NCBI GenBank assembly: GCA_002110485.1
Contig: MOWL01000089.1
Coordinates: forward strand, 186,001 to 250,000
Length of the DNA: 64,000 nucleotides
Origin: Emergomyces orientalis
Taxonomy: Eukaryota; Ascomycota; Eurotiomycetes; Onygenales; Ajellomycetaceae
Direction: 5' to 3'
This document shows, in pieces, positions 1 through 12,400 of the stretch; within the stretch, counting starts at the first letter, position 1; every line of letters begins with the position of its first letter. Both the position numbers and the translations under genes were made by a program. Below the pieces are notes generated by a model, which saw nothing but the letters and a program-made list of their open reading frames with translations, was not told the origin of the DNA and made no database searches.

Positions 1-854
1 GGTGGAATTTTGAAAAGCTCTTATTGTGGAAATTAAGTTGGTTCAATTTATTGTGAGTAGTAACGAATTGTGTTTTAAATTTTTTTTTAATTGGCTATTA
101 TGTGTTCTTCCAATTCCCGAAAAGGAAAATAGAAATGGATAAAAAAGGGGTACTCAAAATTGTCAATAAGCCACCCTTAAACTCACCAAATCCCTACACA
201 CCCAGGAAAGCTATCTCCCTCCTCGCATCCGGCTACCGCAACGCCGCCACCAAACTCGTCGTCGAACAAGCTATGGTGCCCCGTGGCCTCAAGGGTCTTG
301 CTCATGATACCCTCACAGCCAGTCAGGAAGAGATCAAAGAGCTGTTCGGATACCTGAGTGACCCTGCCGCGTATCCGACACTTATCCATTGCACGCAGGG
401 CAAGGACCGGACGGGATTAGTGATCATTCTACTCTTGTTATTAGTCGGGTCTCCTAGTAGCGACAAGGGGATGAAGAAGGAAGATAATGGTAGTGCCGGG
501 GAGGGATTATGTGAGATTACAGGTACGGCTCGAACAACACCTCCAGATACAGATGTAGTTATGGACACCGGGACAGGGGCGGGGGCAGGGGCAATTACAG
601 ACAAAATCCCCCTCTCAGCAATAACGAGCGACTACCGCATGTCGGAGGATGAGCTGCTGCCAGAACTGGCGGAACGGCTGGCGGAAATGCAGGTTATGGG
701 GCTGCCCGAGGAATATGCGAAATGCCCGGCTGGGTTTACGGAGGAGGTTGTGCGGTTTTTGGAGGAAGGTTATGGTGGGATTCGGGGGTATTTGAAGGCT
801 GTTGGGGTGGAGGATGAGGTGGTTGAGACGGTCAGGGGGTTGCTCGTGGCGTGA
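1..854 (+). CDS. Tyrosine/serine phosphatase-like protein, 3' part (5' end outside window)
   Basis: The reading frame contains HCTQGKDRTG (bases about 390-420), the CX5R phosphatase loop in the form typical of the fungal tyrosine-phosphatase family Y_phosphatase3 (PF13350). Cys is the nucleophile and Arg binds phosphate. Upstream, MVPRGLKGLAHDTL fits the helical segment that precedes the loop in this family. The downstream part has a low-complexity Thr/Gly/Ala insert followed by a conserved-looking helical tail, and the frame stops at 852-854. No good start is visible: a pyrimidine-rich stretch and an acceptor (AAAATAG at about 126-132) suggest the visible exon begins near 133 and earlier exons lie left of the window. 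Substrate unknown; family members act on phosphotyrosine or phosphoinositides. Confidence 0.7.
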
Positions 855-1552
855 CAGGAATGGGATATGGCTATTGCCGTATTTATTTGGGTTCGTGTGT
901 ACGTATAGATATTGCGGCTTATACATAAGAGGAGACTTCGATATATATAATTTATTCTGTTTTCTGTGGCCATATATTTTTTCGTCTCCTAGCTCCTGCC
1001 TCAGGAGAACTTATCATATCGCTGCCCCCTTCCCCACACGAACGGCTTGCCGAAATTCCTCTGCTGAAGGTGAGCGACATAAAATATCCTTCTTCTCTGG
1101 GTAGACAGTTGGAGGTGCAAATTGGGTATTTATAGGAAAACTTCTCTCAGAAATGGCTTTAACAGTCTCTATCCCCAATAGATATTAAAAGGAAAGACAA
1201 AAAATCAATGACAGAACGACAGAACGACAGAAATCGCTAGTTTTATTTATAGAGTAAAGAAAAAAAGGGGGGTAACGTTTCCGCCCCCCTCCTTAACGCC
1301 GTTGCAGGATATAAATAATAATTACCAGGTGGGGGATTTATTCCCCTGTCCTTTTATGAGTCGCTCCCTCTATTAAAATAAAAGTAAGAAAGAAAACAAA
1401 AAAGAAGAAGAAAAATAGAAATCCCAATGCTCGCTAAATTTCAAGTTCTCCGGCCCCCACCCCTTTTATTACTATGCAACGAATTCCCAAATCCCGAATC
1501 ATTTCTCGCTAAAAATAAAATAAAAATAAAAGAAGAGAAAAAAGAACAACAT
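855..1552. other. Intergenic, convergent 3' flanks
   Basis: No supportable gene. AT-rich with an imperfect direct repeat (GACAGAAC units near 1210-1230) and purine runs near 1255-1275 and 1380-1420. Presumably holds the 3' UTRs of the two convergent flanking genes. Confidence 0.5.
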
Positions 1553-2779
1553 TTAGACATCAAAATTCTGCTCTTTAGCGTATGGCTGGCCATGTGGCAC
1601 ATAACCCCCCCGGAGATTTTGCGATGTAGCAGTTGATGCTCGGCTGGGTGTGCTGGGTTCATCTACGACATACCCGCTGTAGATATTTCCCCGATCGCCC
1701 ATGGAGTCTGTGGTAAGGGGTTGCTCGTAGTAGCCATTGGTTTGAGAGGTGTGGGGGCTCGTCGTCGTCGTTGTCTGCGTTCCGTTTGGCGCAATGGACA
1801 TTTCTGATATCCGTTTACCCTGTGGGATATGGTTGCGCGTTCTGACGGAGGGGAGGAGGTCGATTATGAAAGATAGGACGTAGAATGTGAATATGTATGC
1901 GATTACTGGTGTTTGGTGGGGTTTGTTAGCTTTTTGCTTCCTCTTATATATATCGGGGTGAGAAAAGAGAGAGGGGGTGAGCATACTCCACTCTATGACT
2001 GCAGCTTGGTTTTTCTTCCCCTGTTTACCTGTGACTCCAAAAGCGATTGCCAGAGCTATCTCAACAAAAATAAATGCAAGCTTGATCCAGAAACTTGCGG
2101 CTAGAATTTTGTGGTCCCGGTAATGTATGCCGAGTCTTTGGTATTCTGCGCACACGAAGATTGCGCTGAGAATGTACCCTCCCCTATTTTCTCGGTGTGG
2201 TTGATTAGCCCGTATTCCAGTAGTTATTTGAGGCGAGGAAGCTCGCAGGGGGAATAGAGGGAATCGTACATGAAAAGAGCCAGGAATCCGTTGTGCTGGA
2301 GTGAATATCTCACGGTGTCAAAAACCGCCAAGAGAATCAGTCCCACCCCTCCGCACAACGAAAATACTATGGAGATAATGGCAAAAATCTTGTCTGTCCT
2401 TCCTTGATTTCTGGCAAGTTGGCCACTGTGTCTAAGCCATCTTTCTGATATAAACGAAAGATTGAAAAATACAGCTGTGATGGCGCAGCCGGCGACAAAG
2501 AGGGGTTTTAATCCGTGGGCACCAACGTCTGATATGTATGCGATATTTTGAGATGGTTCCATACTCTCATAATGTGGACGTCCTTCAACCGCGGCCCATT
2601 GAATCAGCAGAGTGAGGATCGTAGCTATTTATTTTATTGGTCATATCATTAGCTTTCTGTCGGTATATTTCAAGGCATTTTATTTTATTTTATTTCAAAG
2701 TCTATTTTATTGGAATCAACCCACCTAGCCACATGCATGACCCAATTACAGGAAATACCCAAAACGATATTATCCACAT
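1553..2779 (-). CDS. DRAM/FRAG1/Sfk1-family multi-pass membrane protein
   Basis: Four exons join in frame: 2779-2725, 2624-2270, 2183-1987 and 1905-1553, giving 319 aa. The short first exon is outside any long ORF; it starts MWIISFWVFPVIGSCMWL, the usual first membrane helix of the family, and its splice (CTA-G/GTGGGT) continues as ATILTLLIQW. Further hydrophobic segments, an AEYQRLGIHYR loop, and a helix around FTFYVLSFIIDLLPSVRT follow. The C-terminal 70 or so residues are hydrophilic and Thr/Ser-rich. In yeast, Sfk1 works at the plasma membrane in phosphoinositide and lipid-asymmetry control; a similar place is likely here by family membership only. Fungal FRAG1/DRAM paralogues cannot be told apart by eye. 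Confidence 0.78.
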
Positions 2780-5700
2780 TTTTGAAATGATGCTTTATAC
2801 TCTCCCACGCACAAGGGCGGCTTCACGATAACGGCACCAGAGGTGTTATGGAAAGGATAGGTGGAAACCTAGGGCGGGTGGATTTTTTGTCACAAACAGG
2901 TGGGCGGATAGAAATATAGAGGCAGGGTAAGAATAATATAACGAAGGAACGGATATATGGGTTCAGATAGGTTGTCTCTTTGGGTGAAATGTTTTGGTAT
3001 ATCAAGTTTTCACAACACTAACCTGAGTGGCAGTGGTTTGTTGAGAATAGGAATGGTCTGAAGGTATCGATTGCGTAGAGACTTTGAAAGCGGTCAGGTA
3101 TAGAGTAGGTATAATATAAACAAGACAACCTTTGGGAGAGGAAACAGATAACGAAAGAATGAGGCATCAAGGTGCAAAGATATATATATATCAATGGGTA
3201 TTTCAAGCCCGCTAGGAAAATCCTGAGGCGAACGTCATTTAACTCGCGGTGGTGACGAACGGGCTCGGCAAAATTGTGGCCCTTGGATCCGGCTCGGCGC
3301 TGATTATTAAACTGCTGGCAAGGCGAGCCTAAAAAAAAAAAAGTCATAAAAAAAATCGCTGAAATTACGGCCGATCCTTTGGTCACTCCCCGCCCAGGAT
3401 AATATGCAGAAATACATACGAGCCTAGCGTAAAGGGCGGACGTCGGCCAATCTGCGGGCTGGAATGTGCCAATTTTCCGTGTTGCGTTGCCGCTTCCCAA
3501 TTATTTTGCCGGCCTCGCGTCTCTCCGTATAATTTGACATTTTCGGGTGTAAAACTTCGCAGGCGCAGCACACGGCCGTTATGTAAGACAAAACTACTCC
3601 GTATCTCCGCAGCCAGTAATAATTGTAGACGCTCGGATATAAATGTTTGGATGTGCTCTTAAGCCAGTTAGTTAGTTATATTGTTTATATCCGAAGGGGC
3701 TGTTTCCCATTGATTTTCTCCCAGTTCTCCTTAAGTTCTTTTTTTTTTTAAGATTCCCGACAAATGTCGAAATTTTTTTTTTCTTCTTTTAGGGTTTAGG
3801 GCGGCCACGCGGGAATTTTCTTTTGTACATACATTGCCGCTTGCGTCATACGATGAGCCACACCCAGCTACCATATTCCAACAACAAATTACGAGTTCAG
3901 TCATTGTCACGGTCAATGAATGAAACATGAATCCAAATATGAGTTGTGACGAATGGTTATTCTTATTCCCAAACCACCCTCTTGGGCATGGGAAAGGCAC
4001 ACATACGACAACATATCACACTCCACGGAAAGTGTCGTGATCCAGGGCCACACATCAGTTTACCATTTTGACGGATACCAAAGAGGAATGGTGATTGTGA
4101 TGTTGTGGCACTGCGACTCTACATAATCTAAGCGTTCTGGTGGATGCCAGGATGTTCTGGCCAAATATGGGATAAACTTGTGCACGCAGCCCGCCAGATG
4201 GGTATTTATCGAGTTACCAGTCTCCTAGATACCGAACACAGAACAAGTTTTGCAGATATGATTTGCGTTAAAGTTGCATGCGATATATCCACAAATGGAG
4301 TCTATCGATGAGGATTGAAGTTCCAACTAGCGCATAGGAGGGTTTGTTGTTATCATCCGTTATAACCAATCGGCTCTTCTCTGCTTTCCGACAGACGACC
4401 CATTTCTAGGAGATATCTAAACTCCTTCACGACCCCACAAAGACCAATTCGGGATCATTTACCTCTTAAGTGCTTACCTTCAGGGTGTTCCGAGCCCAAA
4501 TCCTACGAACTCAATTTTCGTATAATTCGGATAGCATGAAATGTAGGCATACTGCCTTGAAAGCATATCTTTTATCCGAGCATATCTAGGCCTTCTTTCT
4601 CAGGACAAGCCACAGACACGTTCCTCCATTCATAAACTATCATATCATCATCTTGCTCCGCAATAACGAATACTACTCCCGCAATATCAGTGCCTCTGAT
4701 AGTATTCATTATCTTCAACGATAACCCGCACATCCTCGATGATCCCCTCAGATGTTTATCGACCACACCTCCCAACGCAGCGACACCGCGGCAATAGCTT
4801 CCATAGTTTGGATAATTGCTGCCGCACCTATATTCCTACAAAATGCAAGCTACCCAGCCGTCTCTAGACGTCGCATTTCGCACTAGGCGATGTTTCAATA
4901 TGTTCAGATTGCGAGCTAGACATGATAGCTCTACATTCATATGGCGGCGGAAGCGTACCGGTTCCAGTATGGTATACAACGGCCAGTCCGGACCTTCGGG
5001 GCGAGATGTTCATTTTTCCAAGATTGAGTGTATGTTCATGGTGAGGTGGTTAAAGGGTTCCATCGCCGGAGAAATAATGGCTATAAAATAAGAATATATT
5101 TCACTCAACCAAATCGCTTTGGCTAAATTTGCTCATGGCATTTGGTTTCGAAAAGTGCGATACGAGCTTTGTATACTTTTTTTGTGCGAGCACTAATTGG
5201 CCTGGGTTGTGCTGCGTGTGGATCTATCTGATAGTAAAACACATGGCAGTTCATCAAGGACCCTTGTAAACCTGCCGCGAGCTGAATACCACCGCTACTT
5301 TGATTCATAGGGTAAAACATGCTCATATCAATTCGTTCATTCTCATCTTCGCGTTACGGGCAAACGAACCAAGGGATGCGATCACGCTGACGTGCAGAAC
5401 AATACTGACAGAACCATATCCGCGCCTATATTGAAAGTTGAATCGGTTCAATCTGCCATTCACGGGTTGAATTTGCCTGAAAATTCCCTCGTACAGGCAC
5501 AAATATTGAGGCACTGAAGATCGGGATTAGATAATAGTAATTGGCGTCGGCTCGGGAACAGTGGGTCGGCCCGAAACGGAAACCCAAAATCCGTCCCAAA
5601 CAATGATATTGTTTATGCCAGTTAACTACATACATTCCACCCAATGTTATTTCGAAGCCCAGGCTGCTTCCATACCCAGTCAGCTTCTAACTTGGAAATT

Positions 5701-6019
5701 TCGAGGGCTCGCTTTTTTTTCTACTGTCCAAATGGATTAAATACCCCAAAGAAATGCTGCGGCTCGCGATCTAAATACTCACTACTGCCTAACATTGATT
5801 TCCATCTGTAAGAGGCGAGAACCTACCTCATCTTCTTCCTGAAGCACTCTGCCAAAATCATGACATGCTAGCATGCTCAGTAGCTATCTACTCATGAATT
5901 ACAGACATCAGCAAATACTAATTGCGCTCCCTAACTCAGCCAAGAAAAAATATCCCGAATACTCAAACACACATCCCTCTGGTAAACCCCCAAAAAATAC
6001 TCCCTTCGCATCCAGCACT
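2780..6019. other. Long intergenic stretch with no recognisable gene
   Basis: About 3.2 kb without a supportable gene. Open frames here are short and match no family I know. The minus strand between about 4570 and 5645 has several overlapping 60-90 codon frames with balanced composition that could be a decayed gene. A homopolymer A run lies near 3331-3342 and T runs near 3740-3782. Confidence 0.4.
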
Positions 6020-6993
6020 TCATATCACTTCGAGTGACTCTACAGGGCTCCAACGTATTCGATACCCACTCACTGTTCCCCGCCATCCCAGCCTCTTAAA
6101 AGTACGCCTCAACACGCCCAAGTCCTCTTCCCCCTCAAAATACCCAATATGGATCCTCATATCCCATGCACACTGAAGGCTTTCTAACGGCGCAAGTACC
6201 TTCGCCACCATATCCTCCCGCGCATACCAATCCACTGGCGGCATAAGTACAATAAATTGTCTCAGCGCATGCAATTCCTTAACAGCGTCGCAAAGCACAG
6301 ATAGCTGGATGAGGAAGTCCTCCTCGTCTCCCACAAAGTAGTCGCCGCCTAGGTTCCAGGATATTTGTAGGGAGCGGATGTGTTTTTGGCATTGGGCGGT
6401 GAGGTTGGTCGAGGTGAATTGGAGGAGATTGGGGAAGTTGGCGAAGATAAAGGTACATTCTAAGTAGATGTAGGGATTTGTTTCGGTGTAGCTATTGTAA
6501 TTGAACATGTACAGTACAAGTAGTTATGTGGTGTTAGAATTAAAACTGATCTTCAAAACGCTTAACGGAACGGGAGTAGATGGTAAAAGGAAATTACATA
6601 AAAAATCATGCTCATGTTCAAAACTTACGCAAACCAACATGTCCTCCCCAATGCCACCAAATCCCTGAACGGCCTTTTCATCCCGCGTAACTTGCCATAC
6701 TTTAGGGCCCAATCCTTCTCCTCCCTCTTGGCGGCAGTGATGCAGAATCTACAAAGAATGCGCCTACCAGCTCTCCTGCTCTTGTCGCGGCACAAAACAT
6801 ATAGTAGCTCTGTTTTGTTTTCCCGGCAGCGGATGATATGCACATTCCTCTTGCCGCCGAGGAGGTGGGTCCAGATTATTCGGCGGATCTCGAAGGGGAG
6901 TTGGCCTAGAAGTGGGGATTGGCGTTGTGGGCGTAGCTGTTTTTGCAGTTTCACTAAGGCTTTTACTTGTGATTGTTGGTTTTTGTTGACCAT
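6020..6993 (-). CDS. F-box-like / DUF7730-type protein
   Basis: Two exons, 6993-6629 and 6491-6020, join at GC/GTAAGT...ATAG/C to give 278 aa. Residues of about 28-50 (LLGQLPFEIRRIIWTHLLGG) match the F-box-like opening of the fungal DUF7730 family, where a short LP-E-R-I helix is followed by a statement of conserved hydrophobics. Next come a Lys/Arg/Cys-rich part and the TCWFAYTETN-PYIYLECTFIF segment across the splice, which is typical of this family (cell in which a relative of a leucine-rich array begins). The C-terminal half resembles the loose LRR-like remainder of these proteins. Fungal genomes carry many such paralogues, mostly of unknown role; recruitment to an SCF-type ubiquitin ligase is inference. 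Confidence 0.65.
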
Positions 6994-7867
6994 AGTGTTG
7001 GTTTTGTTTGATTCACAAATGGACGAACTGAAGTATGACCGAACAAGGGAAACAAAGAGGAGGCTATGGAGTAAGTAGTAACCTTGAGTTACACGATGCG
7101 ACTACTTTGGTATGAAGGGACTGGCTTGACAGAAGGTTATTTGAACACCCCAGTAAAATATTCTGGGAAGAATCTGGGGAGAAGGTTGAAGCTGCAGCGA
7201 GAGCCGTCTTGTAAATAAGCCACCGAATCGTCGTCAACCCAATAATAACAGCCTTGGTGAATTGTCCAAAAAAACAATTTTAAAAAATAAGCTGAGCTGA
7301 ACCTAAATGACGTGGACTGCTAGCTGCATCAAACACCCCTGGAATAAATCGGTGATAAATCGAGCCTGGTATATTAGCCCAGCCCTGTTTCTATCCAGGT
7401 CATCGCCATACCCTTTTAAAGTTACCCAGTTACTTTACCTCACTCCTCCAAGCAGCGCCCCCCGCCCCCCGCCCCCCTTTTATTTTTATTTTTATTTTTA
7501 TTTTTATTTTTTCACACTCTCCCCTCCCCTATCAAACAAGAAGGGATTCACGTCTCTCAAGCGCAAATCTTGGGGAAGTTTTAGCATCGGTTCATAAAAT
7601 GCAGCTGCGAGAGTCTCAAGGTCTGTTATTTCAATTGAACCCAGATTCCGTCCATTCCTTTCCCATCGATAGTAGCTCACTTCATGAGTCACAACCTCGC
7701 ATGGACACACGGGCGCTACGCTCTATAGAAAATCAGATTTTAAAACTTTCTTGTTAACCCCTGAGGGCTTTCCCTGTATCTCCTCGGACCTCCTCATCGT
7801 CTCATAATATTAAAAACAGCGTCTACAACTACAACCATCTATCTTTCCTTGCCTGCCAGTCCTCAAG
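6994..7867. other. Intergenic with C-rich and TTTTA simple repeats
   Basis: No gene supported. Contains a C-rich run at about 7458-7477 directly followed by a TTTTA pentanucleotide tract. Pyrimidine-rich DNA and an ATG-proximal AAG context precede the next gene. Confidence 0.5.
7478..7512. repeat. TTTTA microsatellite
   Basis: About six tandem TTTTA units directly downstream of a C-rich stretch; plain simple repeat. Confidence 0.85.
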
Positions 7868-8633
7868 ATGTTCGGAAAGTCGACCGGATCTTCTAAAGCT
7901 ACGGTTGGCTATGATGTCATCTCGCGAGGTTCATACGACGGACCATATGGCATTTTTGTTGGAGGAGGAGAATCGAATTGCCAGAAAGTGACGTCTCTTA
8001 CACCGCTAGGTTTTTTCCACCAGGTCGCGCCAGGCCGCCCCAGAAAAGCCCAAATCGACTCTGGCACCCAGACAGTAGGCCGCCAGAAAAAGGACCCTTG
8101 GAATCAAAAGGCTGCAGGAGGAAGCGTTGCGTGAACTCCCTCTCGGCTCACTTTATATCGTTCTTTACCTCCGCTCTGACCCGCCCCAGCCAAACGAGTT
8201 CCACTGGGGGTACTACTTTCACACAGTTCACTCTGGAGGAACCAAGTACCACGCTAAGAATCTAGGCAGCGGATGGCAAACCGAACACTGCCCAACCGGA
8301 GGACCATTCAAGTCGAACTTCGTCTGCGTCCTGGTTCATTTCGCCGCCGTCGCACAAGCGAAGTGCACTCAAGTTGATCAAATCATGAGGACCCATGACG
8401 GCAATGTTACTTCGATTCCTGGGATCTCATGCCGGGTGTGGTTTTTGAATATCTCGCAAAAGCTGATCGAAAATGGAATTGTCCAGTACAGCAGCTACGC
8501 CGAGTTGGAGCAGGAATGTTTCACTATTGGAAATCAACATAGCGCTAGCGCTGCAGAAAATACCCAGCCTCGCCCTGTCATCCGTTCAAGAGTGTGCGGC
8601 AATTTGATGGAGGCCATCTTCAGTCCATGCTAG
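7868..8633 (+). CDS. Hypothetical fungal protein, DUF6914-like
   Basis: The firm part is the frame from about 8079 to 8633. It contains LYIVLYLRSDPP, FHWGYYFHTVHSGG and TKYHAKNLGSGWQ, which resemble the small fungal proteins grouped as DUF6914 (opening strand, H-W motif, then YHAKN). I propose exon 1 at 7868-8023 from ATG, with an intron 8024-8078 ending in AGTAG. The frames then agree and give 236 aa, but the donor (GTCGCG) is weak, so the N-terminus is uncertain; the frame of the second exon has a TAG just upstream, so some intron is needed. No catalytic residue pattern is known to me for this group. Function unknown. Confidence 0.5.
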
Positions 8634-8860
8634 CGGAGTTTAGATTGTGGGAGGAGCGCTTGCTGAGCTGCACTGCGGTTATTGGCAAAACAGGATTGGA
8701 GCTATTCAGGCAAAGAGAAGAGAAGGGAGACAAAAGTGGGGGCGTGCCATACATAGCTACAGATTTTACAGGAATAAACCACCTGGGCAGTACTTTATTT
8801 GCTTGCCCAGAAGAAGCAAAAATGCTTACCCAACGTCCTGTACCACGCCGACTGCTATTC

Positions 8861-9753
8861 TTACATCCCTATGTAAGAATCAACAGTCAATAGATTCATC
8901 GCGATGTCAGCATCTAACTCCTCGAGATATTGGTTTCCTCCCATCCACACCGCAACTTGATACCACCAGCTATTCTGTCCGAGTCTCATTGCTGTAGTAA
9001 ACTCCCAATATTCGGGGCATCAACCCCCTGACTCCCAGTCAAGAAACCCAGATAAATGCCCCTCGTCATCCACTAGGATATTGTGCGCTTTGATATCCCC
9101 CTGGGTGAAGCTGACTCGATGTGGTCGTTGGTCTATTCGCGTTGCGCGAATCCATGCTTCGTCATACTCAGCTCTGGATTTGAACCCGTGGTTGGAAGCT
9201 ACAGACAGAAGGTATTGTGTAAATTCCTTTTCGTTTGCGAACGGGCCCATTATGTGGTTTGGCACTCGAGTGCTCCGAATGGCAGTTCCAAGCACGGAAC
9301 AGATACGGCTTTGGTCATAACTTGCCATTGGCACATTGAGTCCAGGCACAACTTCAACTCGTGAACCCACGGTTCCTCAACGTCGGGATCAAAGCATCGT
9401 CCGAGTTCTCCAGAGTTATACCTGGTAGCCTGGTCATCAGAATCGAGGTCACTCGATTGTATGGATCCCCGATATGTTCTCCGCAGCTTAGGAGCTTGGG
9501 AACGGGGATTTCAAAGGGCAATTCCACCAATACTACCGAACGGGATGCCAAACCAAGAGCAATAATGTTCGGAGAAATAAAACAGAGCTTTATGAACAAT
9601 AGCCCAAAATCGCAGTGAAATTCTGCTTGGTACGGCGGGCACTGGAGGAGCAGCATTAGAGATGGTTGCTAACACCAGACGTGGCCATGTAAAATCGGGC
9701 TTCAAGATACGTGGTACTATCCATGGTGACTCCATTTCCGAAGCAATATTCAA
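8861..9753 (-). pseudogene. Broken aminoglycoside-phosphotransferase-like (APH) gene
   Basis: The minus strand carries the APH/choline-kinase-like fold of fungal APH proteins (PF01636). Visible parts are an N-lobe piece (PVPKLLSCGEHIGDP), a segment ending VPNHIMGPFANEKEF, and the catalytic HRVSFTQGDIKAHNIL loop (Asp of GDIKAHN) with the metal-binding Asp in FLDWESGG. The frame is broken: the N-lobe and catalytic parts lie in different frames near 9350-9400, and TGA at 9022-9020 interrupts GG-stop-CPEYWEF where the family has GWYPEYWE. The same frame then stays open for about 50 codons to TAA at 8861. A TGG-to-TGA change is the simplest explanation. The 5' boundary is not certain. Confidence 0.75.
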
Positions 9754-11039
9754 TCACGAGGTTTTTTTTTTTTTTCTTTTTTCCAAGTCGCGAACCTGTT
9801 CTTTATTTCCGGCATGAAGCTTTTATTTATTTAAGTGGTCTACTGCCAACGCCTGTTCTTTGTGTTTGGGCGCCTAAAGATAAATAAATTGATAAATCGA
9901 TCAGCGGCACTTGAGGCTAGTGCCAGTTGGCGCCCGCCTCATGCAGAAGGTCATGTGACACATAAAGACTGTTATTTATACATCCAAAACTGAGCTATTT
10001 ACACCCGAACACTCAATGTTTTCAAATAGGCATATTGTGTTTTTATACTATTTTTGATATCGTATGCTATTATATAAAGATGGTGTAGAAATTATATTCT
10101 TTCCTGCCTCTATGACATCTCTACATCGGATGTGGCTCCCGTAGAACTCCTCGAACTAGGCGAGAAGTGGAACTGTATCAGGTGCTGGCATTGAGACTAA
10201 AGATAAGGTCTGCTCATTCCTTGAAAATATCGACCATGGCTGTTTGAGAGTTCAATAAAACCTATAAAAAAAACAGTGGGAAATACAGGCAAAAAGGTAA
10301 AGAAGAATAAAAGGACGATTAAAATTTCATATTTTCTATAACTCTCTCAACTTAAATCTGTTGTGTAGCCGGAACAACCAAACCCCCTGTGTAATAGTAA
10401 CAACAGAAATCGAAAAAATGAAATATATGAATACGAATAAAAAACCCAACCCGCATGCATCAATCGCCATCTCAAAGTGCAAGTCAGAAGAAACGAGAAG
10501 AAAGATTGAATTGAAAATAAAAATGAAAGTTAAAAAAAGCCCCATCGCATATGCAAAATGCAACCTTTGTACCTCTCACTGTACTGAATTTCTTTCTTGT
10601 TTCTTTGCTAGGAAAAACTCGCCGCGCAGAACTCCCACTACACGATAAGCCGAAAAAAGAAAGGAAAAGCCAAAAAGAATCCTCAAGGCGCCCATTAAAG
10701 GAAGACAGAGGAAATCAACCGGAGGGGCACGAGTGATGGGGTAGAAAAAAAGGAGGGAGGAGAAATTGTAGCGAGAAGGGTGGATGTGAAGGTGGATGGA
10801 ATTAATAAAAATAAATAAAGCAATAGTAAAGAAAACAAGGGGTGGTTGGATCGAAACGTCGCTCGGGGGAGTCTATTTTTGTTTGGTCTTCCATGATTGA
10901 AGCTGGGAATATATTTTGATGACAATGATGATGAATACGAAGAAGACAACGACGTTGACGTTTTTGTAGATTATGTTCAAGAACAGCGATGTCGACGAGG
11001 GAATGAGTCAGGTGACACAAGTGAAAACCCAGAGCCGGT
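9754..11039. other. Intergenic / 3' flank
   Basis: No supportable gene. Low-complexity A-rich DNA dominates between about 10250 and 10760. The minus strand at about 10880-10990 has a short hydrophobic frame that lacks a start and a splice acceptor, so I do not call it. Confidence 0.45.
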
Positions 11040-12400
11040 TTAGTGACGACGCCTTCGACGGCGCGTACGCCCATGACCACCGCTGCCACTGCCACTACTT
11101 GGCACTTTCGTTTCGTTCCCCGCTGGCGCGCTCGGGTTCTCAACTACAGCAACATGCACACCAACGTCGCCACCGCTGCTGCTCCCGCTGCTCCTGCACG
11201 TGGGTTGCGGAGACTCGCAGAGGCGAGAAGCATGCTGGACAACGAAGGGGTCGGATGGTGAGTGGTTGATCATATATGAGTCGCCAGACATGGCGCGGTA
11301 GACGGGCTGGTAAGTTGTGTCTATTGGTGGCGGTGGGGCGTTTCGGCGTGCTTGGGTTGAATAGCCGTAGCGCGGATCCATGGCGACCATGGGATATGTA
11401 TAGTAGGGCGAGTGGTGAGGGTGCATTGGATATGATGAGTAGTTGCTCGAGCCGGAGCGGGAGCGCGGGGTTGATTGATATGAAGAAGAACCTGGTCGAA
11501 CGGCTGGATCTTCCGGGACGGAATACGGAAGGGGCTGTGGGTACGTCTGTTGCTGTTGTTGGTTGCGAGGCGGTGCGCCTGGATGTTGTTGCATATGTTG
11601 TTGCATCCTGGTTGGCTCTATCGAGGGCGCTCGCGAACGAGACTTCTGTGAGGAAGAGCTCGAGGGCTGACCAGGGGTTGGTGAATAGTACCCAAGAGAA
11701 CGTGCGGAAGCAGCGTATCCACCTGGTATGGTCTGTCTCCGTTCTGAACTTGGTGTTGGAGGCGATCCATTAGATACTCGTTCGTCCGGAAGTATGGGCT
11801 TATTGTCAATGGCGGGTTGCCCATTACTCTCCTTGCTTTGAGAACCGTTAACGTTTCCATCTTGCTGTCTCCTCTTCTCCAATGCATCAAGTTCTCGCTG
11901 CGAAAGCTTGACCTTTGTTTGCCCTTCCATTTGTGCTCGCCGTATTTTCCCTAGAGCCCGCTCAACTAGTAATGCCTGCTTGTCCCGCCGTGCCAACTGC
12001 ATAGCATAAGACATTGTACTATCCGGATCTCCATCAACAAGGCCATGTTCGTCTTGGTCATCATCATCACTCGAGGATTCCTCCTCTTCCTCACAGTCAA
12101 AACCATAATTCCCTTTTCGGCGCGCACTAGGTTTATAATTAGACCGCATGGGCCGCACATCGCCGTTACTAAAGCGGCTTGGATCAAACGGCGGCCCAAG
12201 TAGCACACCTTCATTGTCATCATCATCATCATCATCATCGTCATTGTCATAGTCGTCATTACCCAACTGTTCTATTCTAACAGACTCCTCCAGCTTTTTC
12301 GACCAACCCACCTTATTCGATCTCCCCACTCGTGCCCCTGATGGTCTTCCCCATAGGGGCGAATCGTAAGGAGTTCGCGGCCGACCATCTAAACCGCCTC
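11040..12400 (-). CDS. Low-complexity conserved fungal protein; start unresolved
   Basis: A long minus-strand frame ends at 11040. From about 12390 downstream it encodes a basic stretch (VGRSNKVGWSKKLEESV), a run of Asp, acidic blocks, a coiled-coil-like helix around YAMQLARRDKQALLVERAL and KVKLSQRELDALEKRR, then a Ser/Pro/Gln/Tyr-rich disordered half, ending in RTRRRRRRH. The helix resembles a short conserved block in ascomycete proteins of unknown function. The frame stays open into the 3' end of the PRA1 gene up to 12527, but that part is a shadow. In-frame ATGs occur only at 12149 and 12014, inside or after the conserved-looking stretch, so the true start may be in an unseen exon. Likely nuclear or cytosolic; role unknown. 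Confidence 0.55.

Noticed and set aside
10880..11030. Hydrophobic minus-strand frame (INVIVFFVFIIIVIKI-like) resembling a tail anchor
   Set aside because: A TGA stands just upstream in the frame and no splice acceptor lies between, so it cannot be attached to the preceding gene and has no start of its own.
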